Source of the DNA: Candidatus Thorarchaeota archaeon
GTDB lineage: Archaea; Asgardarchaeota; Thorarchaeia; Thorarchaeales; Thorarchaeaceae
Assembly (NCBI GenBank): GCA_008080745.1
Contig: SHMX01000009.1
Coordinates: forward strand, 1 to 64,000
Length of the DNA stretch: 64,000 bases
Direction: 5' to 3'
Below the pieces are notes generated by a model. That model worked only from the letters and a program-made list of their open reading frames with translations. It was not told the DNA's origin and made no database searches. This document shows, in pieces, positions 54,127 through 63,688 of this stretch. Each line of letters starts with the position of its first letter. Positions within the stretch are counted from its first letter, which is position 1. Made by a program: the position numbers and the translations under genes.

Positions 54127-54765
54127 TTATTGAATCTTTGCAGAGGGACAGAGATGATTTACAGTACAATTTTTACAGTCTGGAGACCGAGCATGACATG
54201 TCTGTCTACCATGGGCCCCCATTAGTCTAGCATATTCATACCATTGGTTTTTTGCTATCAGATCCATCAGATCTTGTTCTATTTTTTTTGGATATTTTTC
54301 TTGAGTGAAACCGAGTCTTTGAGATACTCTCTTGACATGTGTATCCACTACTATCCCCTCCTGGATATCAAATGCTACGGAGAGTACAACATTAGCAGTC
54401 TTTCTGGATACGCCTTTCAATTTCACCAAATCAGTCATATTACGTGGAATCTCTCCGTTGAATTCCTCCACGATGGTTTTTGCACTACTTATGATGTATT
54501 CGGATTTTCGATTGTATGTCCCACAAGGTCTAATCAGCTCGATAACATCATTTTTAGATGCATTCATGAGGTCTTTAGGTGTTGGATATCTCTCGAAAAG
54601 TTTTGGTGTTATTTTGTTAACACAGGCATCTGCAGTGTGAGCAGATAATATTGTAGCTATCGTTAACTGGTAAGGGTTATCCCATCTAAGATATGTTTTA
54701 GGCGCATCTGGATATGTGCTATCAAGAATTTGTATAACTTTTTGAACTCGCTTCTCATCATCCAT
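54127..54765 (-). CDS. nth: Endonuclease III-type DNA glycosylase
   Basis: The 212-residue protein has the HhH motif (LKGVSRKTANVVLS), the catalytic Lys in the HhH and Asp in VDTHVKRVSQRLG, and a 4Fe-4S loop (CHARSPDCKNCTVNHLC). It removes oxidised pyrimidines and nicks abasic sites. Start and length are normal. Confidence 0.92.
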   Translation of the reverse strand: MDDEKRVQKVIQILDSTYPDAPKTYLRWDNPYQLTIATILSAHTADACVNKITPKLFERYPTPKDLMNASKNDVIELIRPCGTYNRKSEYIISSAKTIVEEFNGEIPRNMTDLVKLKGVSRKTANVVLSVAFDIQEGIVVDTHVKRVSQRLGFTQEKYPKKIEQDLMDLIAKNQWYEYARLMGAHGRQTCHARSPDCKNCTVNHLCPSAKIQ

Positions 54766-54822
54766 TACAATCTCTCAGCCTACGTTTAGGTGATGTAACG
54801 GTTTATTGAATACCATGATAAA

Positions 54823-56208
54823 TCAGTCGTTTGTGCTTTGGTTATTTTCAAGAGGCACCTTACATATCACTGCAATTATTATTAGATTCAATCCAATCAC
54901 CACTAAAAATAACATAATGGGACTAAAGTATGTGAAGAGAAAACCTCCTATAGAAGGCGCGATAGCACTTGCGAGATAACCAACAATAGTCACCACTCCT
55001 AATGTTTTGGCTGTATCTTCTTTTGGTAGATTCTTTTGAATAATTGCAAAGATGATTACTCCCCATAAGATATCATTTAATGACTTGAGGGTAAGGGCCA
55101 AAAACGGTGTAGTGAAAATAACTTCGAGGCCAAATATTAGATTAAGAGATGAAATGCTGAAAAATGGTATCCATATTGGGATCACGGGTGCGATGATGAG
55201 TAACATAGCGCAAATAGGCATGATGACATAGACTCGCATAGCTGCCTTCTTGATGCCTTCTTTATCTGTGAATCTGCCTATTTTCAGAAGTAGAGGGATT
55301 GAAACAAAAAGAGGAAGCAATACCATTAGATTGATAGAATCTACGGATACACCCAGAAATTCGTTTGTGTAAATTAGGGCTGCAAAACGGAACAAGTTGT
55401 CACTTGTAGCATCAAGCGCCATAATGATGAGAACTCCTGGCATTACTTTCATAGCTAAAACTGCTGCGCGTTTATTCTCGCTGACAAAATCCCTCAAAAT
55501 AGACATCTTGTGCGAAATTTTTGGCTTCTCACCCCCTTCAAGGTATTTTGCTCTTATGCAACTACAAAGTAGAAGTAAGACTCCACCAGTTATGTAAATG
55601 AGTCTGAATCCGTCAACGAACCCTATGATTGGGATTAACATACCAAAAACAAGAAGTGTAACTATCCCAAGAGCACTACCTACCTTGAACATCGAAATTG
55701 CCAATCCACCATGATTCTTTGGAATGTTTTCCATTATGTATGCAGAGGATCCTCCTCGGGCAATATCTTGCATTGAGAATACCAATAATGCTCCAAATAC
55801 CATGAAAAACTCCGTGGATATTCCCATCATCACATAGTGAATCCCCATCATGACCATGGCCATAACAGATAGCATTCTTCTATCCATAGTGTCTCCTACA
55901 TATCCACTCAGAAACCGTGTTACTGTTATTGCAAGAATAGCTATAGAACTGACTATCCCTATGGTCATATAGTCCCAGCCAATATAACGTAGGTAGAGAT
56001 TCAGATAGACCTGCATGACGAAAAAGGCATTGAACACCCATGCCGTACCAACATAGATTCTATAATTCTTCCAGCCAAAAATATCTCGTAAAGCTTCACG
56101 AAAACTTGCATCTTCCTTTTCTCTTTCTGGAATGGACTCGCCCGGAATTGGTGCTTTTGAGTCATTCTTAATGGGTTTTTGTATTGTTTCTTGTGCAAGT
56201 TCTGTCAT
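54823..56208 (-). CDS. MFS transporter
   Basis: The 461-residue protein has about 12 transmembrane segments and an N-terminal cytoplasmic part rich in charged residues. A loop between helices 2 and 3 reads GYVGDTMDRR, matching the MFS motif G-x-x-x-D. Its substrate cannot be read. It is the gene downstream of a small-protein operon. Confidence 0.85.
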   Translation of the reverse strand: MTELAQETIQKPIKNDSKAPIPGESIPEREKEDASFREALRDIFGWKNYRIYVGTAWVFNAFFVMQVYLNLYLRYIGWDYMTIGIVSSIAILAITVTRFLSGYVGDTMDRRMLSVMAMVMMGIHYVMMGISTEFFMVFGALLVFSMQDIARGGSSAYIMENIPKNHGGLAISMFKVGSALGIVTLLVFGMLIPIIGFVDGFRLIYITGGVLLLLCSCIRAKYLEGGEKPKISHKMSILRDFVSENKRAAVLAMKVMPGVLIIMALDATSDNLFRFAALIYTNEFLGVSVDSINLMVLLPLFVSIPLLLKIGRFTDKEGIKKAAMRVYVIMPICAMLLIIAPVIPIWIPFFSISSLNLIFGLEVIFTTPFLALTLKSLNDILWGVIIFAIIQKNLPKEDTAKTLGVVTIVGYLASAIAPSIGGFLFTYFSPIMLFLVVIGLNLIIIAVICKVPLENNQSTND

Positions 56209-56330
56209 ATTGCTGTCAGTTCCAAAGTTGATGCTTACGGATGGTTAACTAGATTATCTGAAAGCTCATGATTGAGTCTGACTTGAACTATTTATGCTCC
56301 ACTCGCTAGATCAATCCAAAATTTGAGAAC

Positions 56331-56354
56331 CCCAGGAGAGATTCCTCTCCTGGG
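56331..56354. terminator. Perfect 10-bp hairpin after the small-protein operon
   Basis: CCCAGGAGAG / CTCTCCTGGG with an ATTC loop lies 16 nt beyond the stop of the 84-residue gene at 56370 on the minus strand. Confidence 0.7.
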
Positions 56355-56369
56355 TCTATCTAATTATGT

Positions 56370-56624
56370 TCAGTTGTCAAAAACTATTATCTGTACATCA
56401 CCATTCTTTTTTGGCATTGCTAGCAATCGATGAGTGCAAATATCTGCAGTCAGAATTAGGCATTCTGGTGAAGAATTCGATGCCATCAGATTCTTCACAG
56501 CAAGTTCTAGATTCAAAGCTACCAATCTAACAACTTCTGGGTCCTCATAGATATCGATTTCTCTTCCATTTTCTTGCATATCCGCACTAAGGATTGGATC
56601 CAATGCTAGGTCCGATCTTATCAT
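56370..56624 (-). CDS. Small soluble protein, third gene of a minus-strand operon
   Basis: The 84-residue protein has no recognised family. A GGAGTGA motif precedes its ATG. The helix DPEVVRLVALNLELAVKNLM is followed by strands CLILTADICTHRLLAM and VQIIVFDN. This alpha/beta layout resembles small roadblock-like proteins, which is only suggestive. Confidence 0.5.
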   Translation of the reverse strand: MIRSDLALDPILSADMQENGREIDIYEDPEVVRLVALNLELAVKNLMASNSSPECLILTADICTHRLLAMPKKNGDVQIIVFDN

Positions 56625-56686
56625 TTAATCACTCCATTTTTCTTCTTTTTCTCGTTTTCACTTCTTACCATGGCTCAGTTTCTGGA

Positions 56687-56941
56687 TCATCTTCTGGATA
56701 CATCTTCTTCTCTCCTCCATTCAAAATTTTGTACCCCGAACAGGTAATCGAACAGCAAACCCGCAGGTGTCATATACACATTAACACAATCTGATGATTT
56801 ACTTCAGAAGGGACAGGTTTCTTCACACGGGACTTGCACGATTCTTGCAATGCCCTTAACTATCCCAATAGAAATCAATCGTAGAAGAGCACGATTTTGT
56901 GTCATCTCTTCGTACGCGGATTTGATATGATCAATCGCTAT
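56687..56941 (-). pseudogene. 84-codon frame with ATA at the start position and one in-frame TGA
   Basis: On the minus strand GGAGGAGGTGA lies 6 nt before ATA at 56941. From there an 84-codon frame reads AIDHIKSAYEEMTQNRALLR and GIARIVQVPCEETCPF. TGA follows at 56804-56806, then SKSSDCVNVYMTPAGLLFDY to the stop at 56687. Its length matches its neighbours (85 and 84 residues) and it overlaps the upstream stop by 4 nt. ATG to ATA and TGG to TGA would explain both oddities, so I call it a decayed gene, not a recoded one. Confidence 0.45.
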
Positions 56942-57195
56942 TTCTGTTCACCTCCTCCGATTACCTCTCCGGAGCTACCGTATTCTTCTTGGCTAGGGTC
57001 TTTTATCCCTTCCAAGAATCGTGTTACACTAGAATAGAGGGTTTCTGATACTATAATGAGTCGATTATCACCACTCCTTGAAATAATGGGCAGAAACAGC
57101 CTCTCCATGATGTCTGTGAAGGCATTAAAATAAACGTGATCTTGAACATTAGCAATGGGACAATTTATATGAATGATGTCTAAACAAATGGCCAT
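56938..57195 (-). CDS. Small soluble protein, first gene of the minus-strand operon
   Basis: The 85-residue protein reads AICLDIIHINCPIANVQD, then RLIIVSETLYSSVTRFLEG, with an acidic, Gly-rich tail. No family recognised. It is divergent from the HTH gene at 57239, with 43 bp between starts, so both probably share a control region. Confidence 0.45.
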   Translation of the reverse strand: MAICLDIIHINCPIANVQDHVYFNAFTDIMERLFLPIISRSGDNRLIIVSETLYSSVTRFLEGIKDPSQEEYGSSGEVIGGGEQK

Positions 57196-57238
57196 CTAAG
57201 GTGGTTGTACCATTACTACATTTCTTTCCTCTGCAGAA

Positions 57239-58276
57239 TTGAAATTACTCAATCGTGTTGCATTGGACCCCGCTCAAAGGAAGAGTTCTCTCTCTAAACA
57301 GCTAGGAGTTACTCGTTCTGCTGTAAACCAGATATGGACACGACTAGAAGAGCGAAATAATCTCTCCGTACGGAGCATGATTGATTATGGAAAAATTGGT
57401 CTTATTCCAGTCATGGGGTTAGTATCAACACATGATGAACCACAAAAGCTCAAAGAACTTAGTGGGTGGTTTCAAAACAATCCCTTTGTTGTATCTCTTA
57501 ACGTGTCAACTGTTGCCGCATCTGTTGAGTCAGTTCTTCTATTTGAAGCTATTTTTCCTGTTGGTCCACAATTATCAAAATTCAAATCGTATATTGAAAC
57601 ATCGAAAGAATCTGAATCCACATCTGCATTCATATCCCCCATAACTCATCAGGACTATACTCTCAATATTGGAAACTTTAGTGGGTCTCAATGGGATCTT
57701 GCTGACCCCTTTCGACTTGAAGCTGTAATTAGTGCTACTAAAAAATTTGCAGATGTACTTCCAGAGGATTTACCAATGGCAATCAGCCCTCCTGTTTCAG
57801 GTGATGTGGAATCTGCAATTATTGTAGGGGCACTTGAGAATAGTTATTTTGCAACTACAAATGAGGTCTTGACCCTATTTCGAAAACTAAAGTTTCCACA
57901 CCCATCAGGTCGCACAATACGTCGCAGAATGAAGACACTCAGAAAGAGTATTGTACAACCCTACGTTGACATCGACGGATTGGGTCTGACACAAAAAGTA
58001 GCATTGGTGGTTAAAGCCTCGCCAACCTCGGACATAGTAAAAACCCTGATTGCGCAATCTACTAGTTTTCCGAAAACCTGGGTAGCATGTGGTACTTCCT
58101 TGACCCTAATCTATCTTGATTTACCTCCGTCCGTTGATTGGTTTGCTATTTCAACAACTCTTTCAATCCTTGACTCATCCGGCTCTATCATCTCTCCCTT
58201 CATAATTTCAGATGGCTTGATTAGAAAAGGCTTAGAAGGGGTATTGCCTTCTCTTATTCATAAAAATCATACTTAA
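57239..58276 (+). CDS. Lrp/AsnC-like multi-HTH regulator
   Basis: The 345-residue protein starts at TTG. It has one helix-turn-helix near the start (KSSLSKQLGVTRSAVNQIW) and a second around residues 215-240 (FRKLKFPHPSGRTIRRRM). A ligand-binding-like domain follows each. It resembles two fused Lrp/AsnC-type units. Ligand unknown. A second, larger protein of related type follows 19 bp downstream. Confidence 0.65.
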   Translation: MKLLNRVALDPAQRKSSLSKQLGVTRSAVNQIWTRLEERNNLSVRSMIDYGKIGLIPVMGLVSTHDEPQKLKELSGWFQNNPFVVSLNVSTVAASVESVLLFEAIFPVGPQLSKFKSYIETSKESESTSAFISPITHQDYTLNIGNFSGSQWDLADPFRLEAVISATKKFADVLPEDLPMAISPPVSGDVESAIIVGALENSYFATTNEVLTLFRKLKFPHPSGRTIRRRMKTLRKSIVQPYVDIDGLGLTQKVALVVKASPTSDIVKTLIAQSTSFPKTWVACGTSLTLIYLDLPPSVDWFAISTTLSILDSSGSIISPFIISDGLIRKGLEGVLPSLIHKNHT

Positions 58277-58295
58277 CATATAGTGAGACGAGGTT

Positions 58296-59744
58296 ATGCC
58301 CTTGTCAAAAAGAGGGAAAAAAGAATTGACAACTGATAGTCTTCCGGAAAACTACAGTACCCCCTATGACCATCTTATCCCCTCTGTTGAAGATCCCTCT
58401 GCAAATTTCTATCTTGATTTGATGAGAATCTATCTAGCAATATATTCTGGAACGCTCTCCCTAGAAGATGCCGTTAGGATTTTTGAAAAACAAAAATCAA
58501 ATCCCGAATCTGTAAAAGTGCTAATCGATCCTACAATCATCCCTCTTCGAGAAACATATATCAGAAAGATACTATCCAACCTCGAAACTTTACAGAAATA
58601 TGAATTGAAGTCTCTCGATGCAATTCGTTCAGCTTTCAATTTTGCTTTCTTAATGGAAGAATCACCTATTTCTCCTCTCGATCTTGACATGCTGAAATAC
58701 TTCCTGAAGAACCCTCTAAGTACTATATCAAAAGCTGCCTCCATGCTATCTGTAGCTTCAAGAACGGTTTCACGTGCACTAAAGAGGCTTAGAGAGAGGC
58801 ATTCTGTTCGCTTTCAATCCCTGCATGATCCAAGTGCATTTGGTGTCCAGTCAGCTTTATTCTTCTTTCGCCTCCAGAATACTGTGTCTTGGGATTTTGT
58901 TGAAGATGGATTAGCCAGATTTCCTCATACGAAATCCATGCTTAAGACCCCCATGTCTGATTATGGATATGCAACTTTCATGTTTCCATATAGTTCCTCT
59001 AACTTGTCACGTTTTCTTAGCAGTATAGAACAACTTCAGGATGAAACCTTTGAACATACAAGTGTACACCTCATGCGTGCTTCGGGCACCCATTTTAACA
59101 TGGATTTGTTCTCAAACGAGCAATGGAGATTTCCTGACCAAGCTACTGGTTTTCTACATCCGGGTGCTCCATTACCTACTGGAATCGAACCTTCACTTTT
59201 GTATTGTAAAGGGAGAAACCCAAAGGTAGCACCCTATGATTTTGAAATAATTTCCCAATATCGTCTTGATATTCGTGCATCTCCAAGTACTATCCAGAAA
59301 TTCCTCTCTCTTCGAAATATAGAATATGATGTACGTTACATATCCCGATCAATTAAGAGATGTAGACGCAACAATTTGCTATTACCTAATGTTTCCTGGG
59401 GTAGTCTCGGACTACCAAATAACTTCTGCTTCGAGATTCTTTGTAATGGTGAATGGGTACAACGAATAACTCATGCACTTGAATTATTCCCAAATAGCCT
59501 CTCATATATTTCAGACCGTGGTATTGTTATTTGGATTCAGGTACCTGGATACCATCAGGTGGATTATTATCAAATGATACGCAATCTGGAGCGTTATGAG
59601 AGCGTAGAATCTGTTGAATCGATTATGACCCTCAAGCAGAAGGGTTCACGTTCTACATTAGACTTGCTGAAAAACTGGAGAATAGAAAAAGGGGAATGGA
59701 CTACTAATCCCGATAGTTTAGATCTTGGAGAATACATTTGCTAA
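58296..59744 (+). CDS. Large HTH regulator, companion of the preceding gene
   Basis: The 482-residue protein has a ~110-residue helical start. Its HTH lies at about residues 140-170 (NPLSTISKAASMLSVASRTV) and a second HTH-like unit near 335-360 (FLSLRNIEYDVRYISRSIKR). Two beta-rich parts resemble those in the preceding protein. It is probably co-transcribed and paralogous in architecture. Targets unknown. Its stop overlaps the oxidoreductase gene on the other strand. Confidence 0.6.
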   Translation: MPLSKRGKKELTTDSLPENYSTPYDHLIPSVEDPSANFYLDLMRIYLAIYSGTLSLEDAVRIFEKQKSNPESVKVLIDPTIIPLRETYIRKILSNLETLQKYELKSLDAIRSAFNFAFLMEESPISPLDLDMLKYFLKNPLSTISKAASMLSVASRTVSRALKRLRERHSVRFQSLHDPSAFGVQSALFFFRLQNTVSWDFVEDGLARFPHTKSMLKTPMSDYGYATFMFPYSSSNLSRFLSSIEQLQDETFEHTSVHLMRASGTHFNMDLFSNEQWRFPDQATGFLHPGAPLPTGIEPSLLYCKGRNPKVAPYDFEIISQYRLDIRASPSTIQKFLSLRNIEYDVRYISRSIKRCRRNNLLLPNVSWGSLGLPNNFCFEILCNGEWVQRITHALELFPNSLSYISDRGIVIWIQVPGYHQVDYYQMIRNLERYESVESVESIMTLKQKGSRSTLDLLKNWRIEKGEWTTNPDSLDLGEYIC

Positions 59745-60739
59745 TCTTTGCTCTTCATTCGATATTCAAGTTCCTTAAACACCTCTGATGTAGCTTTCCG
59801 CCAATCGCCTACAAAAGGAGGTCCAAAAACAACTTCATTTACTCCCATTTTCCAAAGATCTTCGTATTGGTCTATCATATGGTCTGGTGTTCCACTGATA
59901 GCAAATGTATCAAGAATTTCCGCTGTTATTAGTGATACTCCTGCTTCAGCTCCATTCTTTTCTACAGCTTGCCTAATCTTTTCAATTCTGTCTCTATCAA
60001 TATCAAGCTTATCTGTCACACTCTCAGGTGTATCTGCAATTATCAAGGACACCACTCTTTTTGCTAGTTTGTTGTCCTCGGTTTGTGATGTTGGGATGGT
60101 AGCTAACCAGACCACTTTGTATGGTGGAGACCTATTATTCTTCTGCGCTGATTGATTAACGGATTTGATTGCATCTCTCAAATACCCTCTAGGGCCGGAT
60201 AGAATCACCCCGTCTGCATATTCCCCTGCTAATTTCAGCATCTGGGGTCCGCGCACTCCAAGAAAAATTGGCACTTCTTCAAGTTTTTTCATCCTTAGTT
60301 TAAACCCATCAAGATGAAAATATGCGTTTTTGATCGTTACAATTTCTCCTCTCCACAGAGACCGCAATGTTTCAATAGCGTCTTCTAAAGCAGAAACTGG
60401 TTTCTCCAAGGAGATTCCCTTTTTCTTAAGATCCTGAATTCCTCCAATACCAATTCCTAGAATGAACTTTCCTTCATTTAGTTCGTTAAGTGTGATTGCC
60501 GCTCTAGCAATTGTCGAGATGTTATGAATGGTAATTGGAACTATTGCGGTACCGACCTGGACATTCTCTGATTGTACTATTGATGCGCTTGTGAGAGAGT
60601 ATATTTCCTGTCCCAGATCGATATCCTCTCCTATCCATATTCTATGAGCTCCAAGATCCTGAGCATTCTTTGCAATCCATGATGTTGCGGATAGATGCAT
60701 ATTTGTTGTTATTCCCAAGCTTACTCCTTTCATTTTCAC
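59741..60739 (-). CDS. F420-type luciferase-like (LLM) oxidoreductase
   Basis: The 332-residue (beta/alpha)8 protein has the LLM start (SWIAKNAQDLGAHRIWIGED), then GKFILGIGIGG and VPIFLGVRGPQMLKLAGEYA. Archaeal members resemble methylenetetrahydromethanopterin reductase (Mer) and other F420-dependent enzymes. The exact substrate is not clear. It is convergent with the HTH genes and divergent from the flavoprotein gene 89 bp away. Confidence 0.82.
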   Translation of the reverse strand: MKMKGVSLGITTNMHLSATSWIAKNAQDLGAHRIWIGEDIDLGQEIYSLTSASIVQSENVQVGTAIVPITIHNISTIARAAITLNELNEGKFILGIGIGGIQDLKKKGISLEKPVSALEDAIETLRSLWRGEIVTIKNAYFHLDGFKLRMKKLEEVPIFLGVRGPQMLKLAGEYADGVILSGPRGYLRDAIKSVNQSAQKNNRSPPYKVVWLATIPTSQTEDNKLAKRVVSLIIADTPESVTDKLDIDRDRIEKIRQAVEKNGAEAGVSLITAEILDTFAISGTPDHMIDQYEDLWKMGVNEVVFGPPFVGDWRKATSEVFKELEYRMKSKD

Positions 60740-60828
60740 TCATACTATTCATACATACCAGTTAGATAATTCATTCCATCCAATACGTAGATATTTCTGT
60801 GTACGTTCCATCATCATTCTGATGAATA

Positions 60829-61383
60829 TTGAAGATTGCATGGGGTATCACTGGTTCAGGTGACAAAATCAATGAAACCATTGATAGTATGGTCAAATTG
60901 GTCGAGTCTTCTGGTTACCAGATTGATGTTTTTATCTCAAAAGCTGGTAAACAAGTTCTTGGTTGGTACAAATTATGGGATAGAATCAGAGGCTCGTTTG
61001 AAACTGTAAAAGTAGAGATTGATGCTAATGTCCCTTTTATTGCAGGTCCTCTCCAAATTGGAGCCTATGACTTGTTGGTTGTTGCTCCGCTTACTGCCAA
61101 TTCTGCTGCAAAAATAGCATATGGTATCGAAGACACGCTTCTAACTAATGCCGTTGCTCAAACGTTGAAAGGTAGCACTCCTGTCATCCTCTTCCCAGTC
61201 GATCAGTTCCCAGGAACCGTAGAAACTATAGCTCCAGATGGACGAGTGGTTTCAATACGAACTAGACAGATAGATTTAGACAATGTAGAACGATTACGAC
61301 AAATGAAAGGTGTGACAGTGGTCAGTTCAATCAGTGAGATCATTGCACTTGTTAAGGAATATCTCCCACACACCGATTTCTGA
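60829..61383 (+). CDS. Archaeal flavoprotein (AfpA/DmrB-like)
   Basis: The 184-residue protein starts at TTG. It has a flavodoxin-like start (IAWGITGSGDKINETIDSM) and the FMN-type loop VVAPLTANSAAKIAYGI. It resembles the flavoprotein family that includes archaeoflavoprotein and dihydromethanopterin reductase. It probably carries electrons to a pterin or other partner. A MutY-like gene follows 9 bp downstream. Confidence 0.8.
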   Translation: MKIAWGITGSGDKINETIDSMVKLVESSGYQIDVFISKAGKQVLGWYKLWDRIRGSFETVKVEIDANVPFIAGPLQIGAYDLLVVAPLTANSAAKIAYGIEDTLLTNAVAQTLKGSTPVILFPVDQFPGTVETIAPDGRVVSIRTRQIDLDNVERLRQMKGVTVVSSISEIIALVKEYLPHTDF

Positions 61384-61392
61384 GGTAACAAG

Positions 61393-62043
61393 ATGTGCAC
61401 GCATCGTCTATCCAAAGAGCGAATGAATGAAATCCAGAGCTTGATAATATTATGGTATAATTCCGCTGGTCGTTTCTTTGCATGGCGAAATTCTTCAAAT
61501 CCATTTCACATTCTCATAGCTGAGATGATGTTGCGTCGCACAACTGCAAAAGCAGTTGAAAAAGTCTATCCCGATTTTATTCGAAAATATGATACCTCTG
61601 CAAAATTATCGTCTGCCAATCTTGAATCCATCACCAAGCTAGTGTCATCTTTAGGACTCCAAAATACTCGTGCACAACATCTAAAGTCCACAGCACAAAT
61701 ACTCGAATCGGATTATGAAGGCATAGTTCCCTCTGAAAAGAAACAGCTACTAGCCCTGCCGGGAGTAGGCAGATATGTGGCATCTGCAGTACAAAACTTT
61801 GCATATCATCTACCTGTACCGTTAGTCGATGGAAATGTTCTTCACTTTCTGAAACGAGTTTTTTCTTTGACATTCACGGGCTCTGATGACCCCGATGCCT
61901 GGAACTTCATGGATTTGTTTGGCCCTCCTCATCCTCCTGAGTTCTATTTTGGTATAATTGACCTGGTAGCTAAAATCTGTCTTAGACTTAATCCCAGATG
62001 TGATGAGTGTCCCCTATTCCATTCATGTGATTATAATATATGA
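61393..62043 (+). CDS. MutY/MIG-type A/G or T/G mismatch DNA glycosylase
   Basis: The 216-residue protein has WYNSAGRFFAWR, LIAEMMLRRT with the MutY-type Glu, the HhH LPGVGRYVASAVQ, catalytic Asp in VDGNV, and a 4Fe-4S loop C-x6-C-x2-C-x5-C at the end. It lacks the MutY C-terminal domain, as in archaeal MIG enzymes. The Glu favours adenine removal opposite 8-oxoguanine, though T/G activity is possible. It is 9 bp downstream of the flavoprotein gene. Confidence 0.82.
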   Translation: MCTHRLSKERMNEIQSLIILWYNSAGRFFAWRNSSNPFHILIAEMMLRRTTAKAVEKVYPDFIRKYDTSAKLSSANLESITKLVSSLGLQNTRAQHLKSTAQILESDYEGIVPSEKKQLLALPGVGRYVASAVQNFAYHLPVPLVDGNVLHFLKRVFSLTFTGSDDPDAWNFMDLFGPPHPPEFYFGIIDLVAKICLRLNPRCDECPLFHSCDYNI

Positions 62044-62104
62044 TTGTTGAGAAAAAGAAAAGAAAAGTGGCTGTACCTATCTTACAGACCACTTGTTTTG
62101 TCAA

Positions 62105-62533
62105 TCAGTCCAAGTCAGGAATCTGGATGTCTATTGCGAATTTTGTGCCACAGGGACAAGCCGCATTTATGGGGAATCTATCAGGTGTATCGATACTTAT
62201 TCGTGCTCCCTGTTGAGCTGCTTTGTCTATCATTGCTTGCATATTGTGGACCATGTATTTCGCAAAGCCTTGGATTAGGTTCGGAATATGTAGATCGTCG
62301 ATCCAATAGACATACTGATTGGCGCAATTAGGGCAGTGACTAACAAGTACGCGTGTACCATCTCCGCAATTGCTACAGGTGAGATCCTGATGGTGATAAG
62401 CTGGAGCATTCGGTGCGGGGAGATTCAGCGTGTTTTTTCCTCCGCAACGGTAACAGTAGTATGTAAAATCCACACTCATTTTGGTCATCCTAACTGGAAT
62501 TCCAGTCGATAAAAAATCAGCCACTCTATACAA
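62105..62533 (-). CDS. Protein with three zinc-binding cysteine motifs
   Basis: The 142-residue protein has CYRCGG, CSNCGDG, CPNCANQ and CPCGTK pairs, enough for two zinc ribbons. The rest is helical. The start is uncertain because ATGs at codons 1, 16 and 19 all fit. It may be a nucleic-acid or protein-interaction adaptor, which is a guess. Confidence 0.55.
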   Translation of the reverse strand: MYRVADFLSTGIPVRMTKMSVDFTYYCYRCGGKNTLNLPAPNAPAYHHQDLTCSNCGDGTRVLVSHCPNCANQYVYWIDDLHIPNLIQGFAKYMVHNMQAMIDKAAQQGARISIDTPDRFPINAACPCGTKFAIDIQIPDLD

Positions 62534-62606
62534 AAGTATGTCGGGTATGTATCATTTTGTTGGGGCTAATAAGGCGTAGTAAGCACTATTCTTCGGATGT
62601 GATCAT

Positions 62607-62798
62607 ATGCAAATTGTCAACTCTCGAACAAAACTAGTATCGTTACTTCTCGTTTATCTCACAGAAAATTATGAGAGCCGATTCCATTCTTGTGACCGAT
62701 GCGGCGTAAGTTCCCCTCCTTTTGGTAGGACCTTTTTCGTCAATGGCAAATGGGTTTGTGTCCATTGTATCATCTCTAGAATTGAGAATTCTTCTTAG
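62607..62798 (+). CDS. Small CxxC protein
   Basis: The 63-residue protein has CDRCGVS and CVHC pairs, a probable single zinc ribbon. ATG 62607 is the start. No further role visible. Confidence 0.5.
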   Translation: MQIVNSRTKLVSLLLVYLTENYESRFHSCDRCGVSSPPFGRTFFVNGKWVCVHCIISRIENSS

Positions 62799-62859
62799 TG
62801 TTTGGAGTAAAATGATACGAGCCTAAAAGTCAAAAGCAGGTATTTCTATCAATTATGCT

Positions 62860-63639
62860 GTGGTACAGATGAAACGCAGAATACAACCTCATCTGAGAGT
62901 TGGTGAAGGTGATGTGGAGCAATTTGCTATTATCACCGGCAATCCTGATAGGGTCCCCAAGATAGCTGCTGAGATGAAAGACGCAAAAGAAATTGTACGC
63001 TACAGAGGATTTGTGACTTATCGTGCATACACTCCCAAAGGGAATCCTGTCACAATTTCTGGAACCGGCATAGGCACCCCCTCAACACACATCTGCATTG
63101 AAGAGTTGGCAAATCTAGGTGCGCAATATCTCATCCGTGTTGGGTCATGTGGTGGAATCGATCCCGATGTTAAGACTGGTGATGTCGTTGTTCCAACAGG
63201 ATGTATTCGCGATGAACGTACTAGTCTAAATTACGCTCCCATCGAGTTTCCAGCTGTTCCCTCACCCATGATTTTCAACTCGTTGTTTACTGAGCTCAAA
63301 AAAGTACTTCCTGAAGATCGTGTACATCAGGGGATATGTTGGACCAGCGATGTATATTATGCATCCAAACACTCAGATCAACTTGATCTCTGGACTCGTG
63401 CGAAGGTAAAATGTATTGAGATGGAGAGTTCTCTTTTGTACACTTTTGCATACACTAAGGGACTGTATGCAGGTTCAATTCTTGCTGTTGATGGAAATCT
63501 GCACTCCGATCCAAAGGTTGAGCAAGAGGATACATCTGAGAAGTCTGGTGAACAACATCCTCTATTGATTGAGGCTGTTAAGAAAGAGATAGAGGCAACT
63601 GTAAATGCAATCGATTATATTGTAGATACACGAAAATAA
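62860..63639 (+). CDS. Nucleoside phosphorylase (PNP/UDP family)
   Basis: The 259-residue protein has TGNPDRVPKIAAEM near the start, GTGIGTPSTHICIEEL and GSCGGIDPDVKTGDVVV (the phosphate and ribose regions) and the conserved IEMESSLLY. It cleaves nucleosides with phosphate. The uridine-type (Udp/MtnP) is likely, but specificity is not certain. Length is normal. Confidence 0.88.
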   Translation: MVQMKRRIQPHLRVGEGDVEQFAIITGNPDRVPKIAAEMKDAKEIVRYRGFVTYRAYTPKGNPVTISGTGIGTPSTHICIEELANLGAQYLIRVGSCGGIDPDVKTGDVVVPTGCIRDERTSLNYAPIEFPAVPSPMIFNSLFTELKKVLPEDRVHQGICWTSDVYYASKHSDQLDLWTRAKVKCIEMESSLLYTFAYTKGLYAGSILAVDGNLHSDPKVEQEDTSEKSGEQHPLLIEAVKKEIEATVNAIDYIVDTRK

Positions 63640-63688
63640 TCGGTAGATTGTTATCCAAAAACGTCTATTGTTCTATGGAGACTATCAT

